38,249 nt of DNA from JBEVEP01 sp040512755 (GTDB lineage: Bacteria > Pseudomonadota > Alphaproteobacteria > Rhizobiales > Rhizobiaceae): positions 1 through 38,249 of the forward strand of contig JBEVEP010000005.1 of assembly GCA_040512755.1 (NCBI GenBank), written 5' to 3'. Position numbers and translations under genes: made by a program. This document shows positions 15,503 through 22,260 of this stretch, piece by piece. The number at the start of each line of letters is the position of its first letter. Positions within the stretch are counted from its first letter, which is position 1. The notes beneath the pieces were generated by a model. The model was given only the letters and a program-made list of their open reading frames with translations. It did not search any database and was not told where the DNA came from.

Positions 15503-15655
15503 TCGACACCGATGAGACGCTCGTATCCGACGACATCCGCGGCGAGCATCGCGGCGAGCCTGCGCGTGGTTGGGCCTCTGCGGTCATTCGCCTACTCTGG
15601 CCGGGATCATCCTTGCGGGCTCATTGTGCCGTGATGTGACGCGTTCGACAGTAAC
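15503..15655 (-). pseudogene. Truncated, frameshifted copy of the adenylate cyclase start
   Basis: This segment aligns base by base with 11938-12110, the start and upstream region of the cyclase gene. The ATG would be at 15587. The first codons read MTAEAQ; one A is then missing compared with the intact gene (CAACC here, CAAACC there), which shifts the frame. In the corrected frame it reads TTRRLAAMLAADVVGYERL. Homology stops near 15503, after about 28 codons. Upstream, GCCGTGATGTGACGCGTTCG is identical in both copies. It is a fragment left from a second cyclase gene or from a local duplication, and cannot make an enzyme. Confidence 0.8.
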
Positions 15656-15895
15656 ACGCCTCAGATATGCCGATGCCATCGGGCCTATCGCATGCCCTGT
15701 GTACGGTCTCCATACTCGACTGACCATGCGGCCCCCGGTACCTTGACCTGTACCCCCCCTCTGCTCTATCTTTTGGTTATCGGTGCAGATCGACTGAGGT
15801 CCTAACAGACCAATAGCATCGACGTCGTCAGGGTTACACCTGATCACTTGCTTAGGGCTGTGGGCCGAAAGGTTTGACATTCGTCGAGGAAATAA

Positions 15896-15922
15896 GGGGA
15901 GGCTGATGCCTCCCCACCTTTT
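15896..15922. terminator. Hairpin terminator downstream of the 180-residue gene
   Basis: GGGGAGGCTGATGCCTCCCC (15896-15915) has perfect 8-bp arms and a four-base loop. It starts 8 bases after the stop codon of the minus-strand gene at 15923. On the minus strand it is followed by TTATTT, on the plus strand by ACCTTTTTC, so it can work in both directions. Confidence 0.75.
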
Positions 15923-16465
15923 TCAGAAATAGGGTTCCCCCCTTATCGTCATGTCTGCGACAGTGCCGAAGAGAGCCTTCCTTTTGGTGCCGACTAGACT
16001 CTCCTTGGGATAGGCGCTCTGCACGTACATCTCCAACCGATGAGCTCCATCAACCATATCCGGTGAATTGCCCCTCCGCACTGTGAAGAACACCCTGTAT
16101 GGTTGCGGCTGACCAGGGACCCGGGCGTAAAACTGGTAGATTGTCCAGTTTGACTCGTGTGTGAGGAAGACTGCGGTGGTCGGTTTCGCGAACAGGCCGT
16201 TGATTATCCTGCAGAGGGTGGTCGTGAGATTGTATCGTTCCCGGCAGAAGACCCGTAAGGGCCCGGTATCCACTACTACGTCGTCAGCCAACAGCTCCTC
16301 GCCGTCCTCCAGCTTTCTGGAATAGCAGTGATTGCTGTAGCGGACGCGCACCCGATATCGGTTAGGCTGCCCTCCCTTCGGCGTCCATTCGAACTCTCCG
16401 AGGAACTGATTCAGGTGTCCGAGGGCGAGTTGTTCCTCGCGATGGGTAATAAATTCCGGGTGCAT
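15923..16465 (-). CDS. Hypothetical protein (180 residues)
   Basis: The protein starts MHPEFITHREEQLALGHLNQ and is rich in beta-type segments: RYRVRVRYSNHCYSRKLEDG, VFCRERYNLTTTLCRIINGL, TIYQFYARVPGQPQPYRVFF, HRLEMYVQSAYPKESL. There is no signal peptide and no membrane span. The repeated F/Y-x-V/R patterns suggest a single beta-rich domain. I do not recognise the family. The gene stands alone with a strong terminator right after it, so it is probably transcribed by itself. The ATG at 16465 has a weak upstream AGGCC only; nearby alternatives are lacking. Confidence 0.6.
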   Translation of the reverse strand: MHPEFITHREEQLALGHLNQFLGEFEWTPKGGQPNRYRVRVRYSNHCYSRKLEDGEELLADDVVVDTGPLRVFCRERYNLTTTLCRIINGLFAKPTTAVFLTHESNWTIYQFYARVPGQPQPYRVFFTVRRGNSPDMVDGAHRLEMYVQSAYPKESLVGTKRKALFGTVADMTIRGEPYF

Positions 16466-16930
16466 TGAAGGCCTGTAGGCGGGACTTTCGGTTCGTGTAA
16501 TTTCGGTATAGCGACTTCTCGTCGGGATGCGTCGAAATTGGCGTGGGCAATCTGATTATCTTTCGATGCGGGCGACTACGACACCGGACCCGTCCCTTTT
16601 TGGCGTCTCGGCGAGGGGTCTCATGGCACCCTCTTTGCGAACCGCGCCGACGCAAGATCGGCAACGGATACTTCGGACAAGTGTTAAGAGGTACCGATAG
16701 GCATCGCACCGTTGCCGGTCTACCAATCATGGATGGTATCGGTCGCCCCAGAGATGGTGTTACGAAAAAGCTCAAAAGTAAGTTCAGAACACAGGTGGAT
16801 CGGAATCGTCTTTTCGCACTGAAGCACACTTGGCAGCCTTGGAGTTCCTCTCAGGGCATGCCGACCGAGCGGCTCCGGCGGACTTTTCGGGTAGACCTTG
16901 TATTTCGCTTTGGTCCGAGAACGCACGAGG
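16466..16930. other. Gene-poor stretch
   Basis: I find no supported gene in these 465 bases. Frames on both strands (16543-16962 plus; 16720-17007 minus) lack binding sites and run into the regulator gene. It probably holds the promoter of the 180-residue gene and decayed DNA, with no recognisable element. Confidence 0.45.
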
Positions 16931-17251
16931 CTAGGCAGCGGCCACGGCTTCAGCCTGAATGACGATGATCTCCAGTTCTCGATCCCCCATTGCATTGGCC
17001 GCGGCATTTAGTCGATCCGTCAGCCGCCGCCGCTTGGTTGGCATCGCTTCCGCATCGAAACCCAACAGCGCGTTAGGGCTGGTTTGAAGCACTTCAGCGA
17101 CACGCAGGAGCGTGGCGAGGTCCGGCTCATTCCGCCCGGCAACATAATGGCCATACCGGCGCTCACTGACGCCGGTTCGGCGCGCGACTTCCGCGTGCGA
17201 CAATCCTAACTCTTCTGCTCGCCGCCTGAGGCTCTTTGCCAGCGTGTCCAT
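16931..17251 (-). CDS. XRE-family HTH transcriptional regulator
   Basis: This small regulator (106 residues) has an N-terminal XRE/Cro-type helix-turn-helix: LGLSHAEVARRTGVSERRYG (residues 15-34) followed by HYVAGRNEPDLATLLRVAEV and the helix LQTSPNALLG. The remainder, ending DRELEIIVIQAEAVAAA, is helical and may dimerise. No ligand or protease domain is present. I prefer the ATG at 17251; the frame extends to 17275. The palindrome GAACAAAATGTTC lies directly upstream of the start codon, so the protein may repress itself. It diverges from the gene at 17318 over about 65 bases, a usual layout for a regulator and its target. Confidence 0.85.
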   Translation of the reverse strand: MDTLAKSLRRRAEELGLSHAEVARRTGVSERRYGHYVAGRNEPDLATLLRVAEVLQTSPNALLGFDAEAMPTKRRRLTDRLNAAANAMGDRELEIIVIQAEAVAAA

Positions 17252-17253
17252 GA

Positions 17254-17316
17254 GAACAAAATGTTCCTGACACACGGAACTCGTCCATGTCTCATATGTT
17301 CACATTGATAGGAACA
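17254..17316. promoter_or_regulatory. Palindromic operator-like sites between divergent genes
   Basis: Two inverted repeats share the same half site, GAACA/TGTTC. The first, GAACAAAATGTTC (17254-17266), has perfect arms with a three-base spacer and covers the ribosome binding region of the regulator gene. The second has TGTTC at 17297-17301 and GAACA at 17312-17316, a ten-base gap, right before the start of the other gene. A further lone GGAAC lies at 17276. This is what a dimeric XRE repressor controlling both genes would need, but binding is inferred. Confidence 0.5.
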
Positions 17317-17317
17317 A

Positions 17318-17647
17318 ATGATGGGGTCGATGATGAGTTTGGCGGGAGAAAGATGGGATTGGCTGACATGGCTTGTCGCCTCGTCCCCCATTTGGGGGAC
17401 GCTCCTCTGGCACACTTGGGAACTAAGCATCCGGCCCCGGCTCATCCCGTCAGGTGACATCGAGGCCATCGCCGATGAGTTGATCGCCAGGCACGGTCCC
17501 CGTGCCGAAGAAATCACTATCATCGAGGAGGACCGGGCCTGGCGCTACTCGAACACGTTCGAGCAAGGAAAGTGGCAGCGGGTTCGTCGCGAGCTAAGGC
17601 ATCGATATGAAGCCGGAGAGTGGAATGGTCGCGGTGGTGCATTGTAA
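17318..17647 (+). CDS. Hypothetical protein with a probable N-terminal membrane segment
   Basis: The 109-residue protein has a tryptophan-rich hydrophobic stretch near the start (RWDWLTWLVASSPIWGTLLW, residues 12-31), long enough for one membrane span. A soluble part follows: IPSGDIEAIADELIARHGPR, EITIIEEDRAWRYS, then a basic tail KWQRVRRELRHRYEAGEW. I do not know the family. Several ATG codons compete (17318, 17321, 17330, 17333); GGAAC at 17311 suits 17321 best. It faces the XRE regulator across the palindromic sites and is likely its target. Confidence 0.6.
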   Translation: MMGSMMSLAGERWDWLTWLVASSPIWGTLLWHTWELSIRPRLIPSGDIEAIADELIARHGPRAEEITIIEEDRAWRYSNTFEQGKWQRVRRELRHRYEAGEWNGRGGAL

Positions 17648-18261
17648 CGCATCGTCGCTAATTTGGCCGGTAAGGCGCTGTGTAGCCGTAACTCGAAAGC
17701 CAGGATTGACGGCTCGTGCGGCAAGTTCCAGGCAAAGGGAGGCGTCGTCCAATCCGCTGCCGCCAGGTAGGTAAATCTGCCCATAGGAAATCCTTGCGAT
17801 GAATCGCACTATTGGCCTGTCGCGGTCGTCCTCCAGGCGTCAAAGCGTCGCCGCGACCAGCGCCCGGCGCTCAGCCGCTCCCAGGCTCGCCGGGCGCAAA
17901 TGGGCGCTGCGAATTACCCCTAAGCCAAACCTTTCAGCGCAAAGCGTTGGCCGATCATTGGGACTGAGTTTGCACAGAGCCACCATATGACTGTCATCGT
18001 GATCCTCACCGGATTCGGGCGCTTTTTGTCAGTCTGTTTCATCTGGCGTCGCTGCCCTGCTTCCGCAGCGCGGGAGTATGGTGCATACACCTTCCGGAGG
18101 ATGGCGCGATCTCCTGTCCGACATTCGTACGATCCTTACTCACCAAACTACCGGGGCTTTGGTAACGGCAAGGCGTGAGATGCTGGCCCTTGCGGCGGGA
18201 AGACCATGGGCTATGGCGGGTAATGCCAGACGGATCTGCGCGTATTTTTTAGGAGGCGCCC
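17648..18261. other. Gene-poor stretch before the conserved block
   Basis: These 614 bases have no gene I can support. Weak candidates are a minus-strand frame with ATG at 17784 (AAGGA six bases upstream, but it runs 100 bases into the end of the preceding gene), a minus-strand frame from a GTG at 17809 whose start looks protein-like (ARISYGQIYLPGGSGLDDAS), and a plus-strand frame at 17987-18178. The first two overlap each other, which could mean a frameshifted old gene. Confidence 0.4.
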
Positions 18262-18477
18262 ATGACCGCTCAGCACATCACTGTCGCCGGCGACATTCTC
18301 ACTCCACTCAATGTGGCTCTGATCATTGAGGTCTATGAGGCCGCCTGCCGCGTCGACGAGAAGCTTCCGGACGCGCACGGCGCAAGTATCGCGGCAAAGC
18401 GATTGATCGCCGCCTTCACCGAAGGCCTGGACGACAGCCTTTGGCTGGAAGCCGTCCCTCCGATGGGATCGGCCTGA
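18262..18477 (+). CDS. Small hypothetical protein (71 residues)
   Basis: A perfect AGGAGG lies 6 bases before the ATG at 18262. The product is a compact helical protein: TPLNVALIIEVYEAACRVDE, then ASIAAKRLIAAFTEGLDDSL and WLEAVPPM. There is no membrane span and no metal motif. It looks like a genuinely translated small gene; similar short helical proteins are frequent in rhizobia but I cannot give a family. It is the last gene before holA, separated by about 160 bases, and is likely the right end of the accessory region. Confidence 0.65.
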   Translation: MTAQHITVAGDILTPLNVALIIEVYEAACRVDEKLPDAHGASIAAKRLIAAFTEGLDDSLWLEAVPPMGSA

Positions 18478-18638
18478 GCACCAGGCGGCCGCGGCTCACA
18501 CTGCATGCCCGTTTTGGGACAATGCGCCACCCGCGCCATGTTTCGCCATGTGTCGGCAACGATCCGAGGCGTTTCGCCATGTCGCAACTTCTGAGAAAAA
18601 CATCGCGCGATAGATCACGGCCGTGATAGGCCGTCTTC

Positions 18639-19685
18639 ATGGCGCAGAAAAAAGCACACGAAGTCGATTCCTGGCTGGACCGGCAACGCACAGTGCCGGG
18701 GATTGTCCTGCTTTACGGTCCCGATCGCGGTCTCGTCTCGGAACGGGCGCGGAAGGTCGCGGCATTGACCGGTCTTTCGGCCGACGATCCGTTTTCCGTT
18801 GTCCGTCTCGATGCCGCGGAAGTCGACCAGGAGCCCGGCCGGCTGGTCGATGAGGCGAGGACCGTGCCCATGTTTTCCGACCGCCGCCTGATCTGGGTGC
18901 GGAACGCCAGCGGGCAGAAAGCGTTGGCGGAGGACGTGAAAACGCTCGCCGGGCGGCCGCTCGCCGACGCCATTGTACTGATCGAGGCCGGAGACCTGAA
19001 GAAAGGGAGCCCGTTACGCACCACTGTCGAGGCGTCGGAGCAGGCAATTGCGCTGCCATGCTATGCGGACGAAGGCCGGGCGCTTGACACCCTGATCGAC
19101 GACGAACTTCAGAAGGCAGGCCTGTCAATCGGGCTCGATGCCCGGCAGGCGCTCAAACGCAGCCTGGGCGGAGACCGGCTTGCTTCGCGCGGCGAGCTGG
19201 AAAAGCTCGCCCTCTATGCCGCCCGTGAAGGCCAGATAACGCTCGATCATGTCAAACTGCTGTCGGGGGACGTGTCAGGTCTGTCCGTTGACGACGTCAT
19301 CGATGCGGCGCTCGAGGGCAATGCCGCGTCGTTAGACCTTGCCTTTCGGCGTCTGTGCGCGAGCAACAACCAGGCGCCCAATCAGATTTTGGGGTCCGCG
19401 CTTCGTCAGTTTCAGTCGCTGCAGCTAATGCGTTCCGCGCTTGACGCTGGCGAACGCAATGCCGCAGCGGTCGTGGCGTCGGCGCGGCCGCCGATCTTCT
19501 TTGCGCGCCGCAAGCTCATCGAGACCGCCCTCACGCGATGGAACGCCGCGGCTATTCTACGCGCGCTGGCGTCCCTGCAGTCCGCGGTGCTGCAGATCCG
19601 GATGCGATCGGATCTCGCCGTGTCAATCGCCCGGCAGGCAATGTTGGCGATTGCGGTCGAAGCGGCTCGTAACGCGCGTCATTAG
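18639..19685 (+). CDS. holA: DNA polymerase III, delta subunit
   Basis: This 348-residue protein is the delta subunit of the clamp loader, which opens the beta sliding clamp during chromosome replication. MAQKKAHEVDSWLDRQRTVP followed by GIVLLYGPDRGLVSERARKV matches the start of alphaproteobacterial HolA. The next part carries FSVVRLDAAEVDQEPGRLVD and the segment DAIVLIEAGDLKKGSPLR typical of the family. The C-terminal helical collar has NQILGSALRQFQSLQLMRSA. No Walker motif is expected, because delta has lost ATPase activity. Length and start agree with the family. It is convergent with parB. In related genomes lptE and leuS usually lie next to holA; here they are replaced by unrelated genes. 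Confidence 0.93.
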   Translation: MAQKKAHEVDSWLDRQRTVPGIVLLYGPDRGLVSERARKVAALTGLSADDPFSVVRLDAAEVDQEPGRLVDEARTVPMFSDRRLIWVRNASGQKALAEDVKTLAGRPLADAIVLIEAGDLKKGSPLRTTVEASEQAIALPCYADEGRALDTLIDDELQKAGLSIGLDARQALKRSLGGDRLASRGELEKLALYAAREGQITLDHVKLLSGDVSGLSVDDVIDAALEGNAASLDLAFRRLCASNNQAPNQILGSALRQFQSLQLMRSALDAGERNAAAVVASARPPIFFARRKLIETALTRWNAAAILRALASLQSAVLQIRMRSDLAVSIARQAMLAIAVEAARNARH

Positions 19686-19873
19686 CCGGCTAATGCAGTT
19701 CTTGCGGAGCGAGCAGGGACCGGTTCTCTGTCCGAGATTAGACAGCGGTTCGCCAATTCCGTCAGAACCGGAACCGCTCTGCAGCGTGGGACCGAAAGTG
19801 CGACGCGGTTTCGGATCATTCCGATGCGCAAACAAAGGGTTGTTGCCCCGATTCCAGTTGCTGGCGACGTGCT

Positions 19874-20746
19874 CTACTGTCTAAGGCGACGGCACAGTTC
19901 GTCGAGCTGATCGAGCGTCCGATAATTGATCCTCACCTCGCCGCCCTTTTCCTTGTGATTGATCGCGACGCGCAGCCCGATCACGTCGGTGAGCAGCTTT
20001 TCGAGGGCGAGCGTGTCCGGATCCTTCTCAGGTGCAGAGCGAGGGGAGGCCTGATCGTGGCTTTTTGCCGGAAGCTGCGCCAGGGCCTCCGCCTGCCGGA
20101 CTGAAAGCCCGTCCGCCACAATGCGTTTCGCCAGCGCAGCTGGCTCTTCAGCAGTGACGAGCGCCCGCGCATGACCGGCCGATAGGTCTCCGCTCACCAG
20201 CATGTCCCGGATGATTTCCGGAAGCTTGAGCAGTCGGAGCGTATTCGCCACATGGCTGCGGCTTTTGCCGATCACCTGGCCGAGATCGGCTTGCGTATAA
20301 TGGTGCTCATCCATCAGCTGCTGATAACCAAGCGCCTCCTCGACGGGATTGAGGTCGGCCCGCTGGACGTTCTCGACAATCGCAAGCTCCAGCGCCACCC
20401 GGTCATCGACATCGCGGATGATGATCGGCAGATCGGCAAGGCCTGCTTGCTGAGCCGCGCGCCAGCGCCGTTCGCCGGCAATAATCTCATACCGGCCTGC
20501 TTGCGATGTCCGACGCACGAGAACGGGCTGCACGACGCCATGTTCCCGGATCGACTGGGCAAGGTCCGTCAGCTCGCTGTCCGCGAAGCTGCGCCGGGGG
20601 TTTCGCGGGTTGGGCGCCACGAATTCGATCGGCACACGGCCGTCCGAATGGACCGGCTTGCGCTCCGGTTCCGTGGGCTTGTCCATCTCACCGATCAGTG
20701 CGGCGAGGCCGCGGCCAAGCCGCTTTCTTGAGAGTTCGTCGTTCAT
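19874..20746 (-). CDS. parB: Chromosome partitioning protein ParB
   Basis: ParB binds parS sites, spreads along DNA as a CTP-dependent clamp, and acts with ParA to move new origins apart. The 290-residue protein has the family plan: N-terminal RKRLGRGLAALIGE (ParA contact), the CTP-binding and spreading motifs GERRWRAA (91-98) and ENVQRADLNPVEEA (from 125), the helix-turn-helix around YTQADLGQVIGKSRSHVANT (150-169), and a C-terminal dimer domain. It follows parA with 34 bases between them, as in most bacteria. The parS sites it should recognise are at 22201 and 24218, with variants nearby. Confidence 0.96.
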   Translation of the reverse strand: MNDELSRKRLGRGLAALIGEMDKPTEPERKPVHSDGRVPIEFVAPNPRNPRRSFADSELTDLAQSIREHGVVQPVLVRRTSQAGRYEIIAGERRWRAAQQAGLADLPIIIRDVDDRVALELAIVENVQRADLNPVEEALGYQQLMDEHHYTQADLGQVIGKSRSHVANTLRLLKLPEIIRDMLVSGDLSAGHARALVTAEEPAALAKRIVADGLSVRQAEALAQLPAKSHDQASPRSAPEKDPDTLALEKLLTDVIGLRVAINHKEKGGEVRINYRTLDQLDELCRRLRQ

Positions 20747-20780
20747 TTTTTCCAGGTCGTTACGCTACCGAATCGTTTCG

Positions 20781-21578
20781 TCAGGCTACCTTCAACTGCC
20801 GTTCGCGCCGAATCACTTCCGAGGCGAGCTGGAGATAGGCCTGGCTGCCTGCGCATTTGAGATCGTAGAGGATTGCCGGCTTGCCGTAGGACGGCGCCTC
20901 CGAGACGCGAACATTCCGGGGAATCACCGTCTCATAGACCTTTTCGCCCATATGCGTACGAACGTCCTCGACGACCTGGTTCGCCAGATTGTTGCGTCCG
21001 TCGAACATCGTCATCACGATACCCTGAATATTGAGCGACGGATTGATCGACCCACGAACCTGTTCGACGGTCTCCAGAAGCTGGCTGAGTCCTTCCAGCG
21101 CAAAGAACTCGCATTGCAGAGGCACAAGAACCGAATCAGCAGCGGCCATCGCGTTGAGAGTGAGCAGATTGAGGGAAGGAGGACAATCGATGAGCACGTA
21201 CGAAAAGTGCGCGCTTTCGATCGCATTCCTGGCAAGGGCATTGCGCAATCTAAGCACCCGATCCGGCGCAGCAGCGATCTCCATTTCGACGCCCAAAAGG
21301 TCAAGCGTAGAGGGAACGATGGAGAGCCCCGGAACTGCGGTCGGCATCGCCGCCTCTTCGATCGGCGTTTCTCCCATCATAACATCATAGGACGACACGG
21401 TGCGATCCTGCCGGTCGATGCCCAGACCGGTGCTCGCATTTCCCTGCGGATCCAGATCAATGATGAGGACCCGCTCGCCAATCGCGGCCAGAGCCGTGGC
21501 GAGATTGATCGTCGTCGTGGTCTTGCCAACGCCGCCTTTTTGATTGGCAACCGTGATGATACGGGGAGCGTGCTTCAT
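20781..21578 (-). CDS. parA: Chromosome partitioning ATPase ParA (Soj)
   Basis: ParA is a deviant Walker ATPase that coats the nucleoid and, with ParB-parS, segregates the chromosome. The predicted 265-residue protein has the deviant Walker A motif KGGVGKTT (residues 14-21) right after the first strand, then DLDPQGNASTGLG, and the Walker B region VLIDCPPSLNLLTLNAMAA. The frame is open to 21656, but I chose the ATG at 21578 (MKHAPRIITVANQKGG), since ParA proteins start about ten residues before the motif. ATG at 21605 is an alternative. The order rsmG-parA-parB on one strand is typical, and the three probably form an operon with mnmG. Confidence 0.95.
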   Translation of the reverse strand: MKHAPRIITVANQKGGVGKTTTTINLATALAAIGERVLIIDLDPQGNASTGLGIDRQDRTVSSYDVMMGETPIEEAAMPTAVPGLSIVPSTLDLLGVEMEIAAAPDRVLRLRNALARNAIESAHFSYVLIDCPPSLNLLTLNAMAAADSVLVPLQCEFFALEGLSQLLETVEQVRGSINPSLNIQGIVMTMFDGRNNLANQVVEDVRTHMGEKVYETVIPRNVRVSEAPSYGKPAILYDLKCAGSQAYLQLASEVIRRERQLKVA

Positions 21579-21627
21579 GGCCGGTCTGTAGCTGCTTTGC
21601 TGCATTTCAAATTGTTTCGAAGCCGTT

Positions 21628-22260
21628 TCAGAGTGGCCGAAGATTACGAATCTCAAGCACGACGCTATCCGAGTCGACAGTGCTTCGATGTTCTATCAGA
21701 TCGAACGACCACTGTAGAAGGCTTTCTTTGACCTCCGTGCGGTAATCCCGGCCTTTGTGAAAGAGCGCCCGCGCGCCGACGGTAAGCCACGGCGCGGTCA
21801 GGTCGAGCAAGGCAGGCAACGGAGCCAAGGCCCGTGCAGTCACGATCTCGGGCTGCTTTACGACCCCGTAAACATCCTCGACCCGGCGCGGATGCACGCG
21901 CGCCCTGGCTTTCAGCAGACCGAGCGTTGTTTGCAGAAATGCCGCCTTCTTCCGGTTGCTTTCGACCAGATCGACGCTGGCTCCCTCTCTTTCCGTAACC
22001 AGGATCGCGATAATGGCGCCCGGAAAGCCGCCTCCGGACCCTATGTCGAGCCAATTCTTGGCCGTAGGCGCCAGCTTGGCTAACTGCGCGCTGTCCAGGA
22101 TATGGCGATTCCAGGTCTCTTTCAGCGTCGACGGTGCCGAAAGATTGATTCGTTCGGCCCATTTCAGAAAGTTCTGCTCGAAAGCCAGCACCCGCTCAAA
22201 TGTTTCACGTGAAACGGGTCCAGCGGCCTCCTGCAGTGCCTCAATTGACCTGGATGTCAC
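21628..22260 (-). CDS. rsmG: 16S rRNA (guanine527-N7)-methyltransferase
   Basis: RsmG (GidB) adds a methyl group to N7 of G527 in 16S rRNA, with SAM as donor. The 210-residue protein has the SAM-binding motif WLDIGSGGGFPG (residues 70-81), the N-terminal FLKWAERINLSAPSTL with the family's W-x-x-x-x-N-L, and the later TARALAPLPALLDL. The start is a GTG at 22260 overlapping the mnmG stop (GTGA), so translation is probably coupled. Its first codons contain a parS site (22201-22216), which is encoded as part of PVSRETFE. Length is normal for the family. Confidence 0.95.
   Translation of the reverse strand: MTSRSIEALQEAAGPVSRETFERVLAFEQNFLKWAERINLSAPSTLKETWNRHILDSAQLAKLAPTAKNWLDIGSGGGFPGAIIAILVTEREGASVDLVESNRKKAAFLQTTLGLLKARARVHPRRVEDVYGVVKQPEIVTARALAPLPALLDLTAPWLTVGARALFHKGRDYRTEVKESLLQWSFDLIEHRSTVDSDSVVLEIRNLRPL
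22201..22216. other. parS: parS centromere site inside rsmG
   Basis: TGTTTCACGTGAAACG matches the widely conserved parS sequence (TGTTTCACGTGAAACA) at 15 of 16 bases and has the full palindromic core GTTTCACGTGAAAC. It lies within the coding sequence of rsmG, about 0.6 kb upstream of parA. ParB should bind here. Confidence 0.9.

Larger units (their letters stand above)
15483..15922. other. Stretch without intact genes: cyclase fragment and terminator
   Basis: The first 170 bases are a truncated copy of the cyclase 5' end and its upstream region (annotated separately). From 15656 to 15890 I see nothing I can support. The end holds a hairpin terminator at 15896. Confidence 0.5.

Noticed and set aside
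17254..17316. LexA (SOS) box between the divergent genes
   Set aside because: Alphaproteobacterial LexA sites are direct repeats of the GTTC-N7-GTTC type. The sites here are inverted repeats, so an XRE operator fits better.
20610..21731. Plus-strand frame of 373 codons opposite parA and the parB start
   Set aside because: Antisense of parA/parB with arginine- and histidine-rich translation; no binding site and no family.
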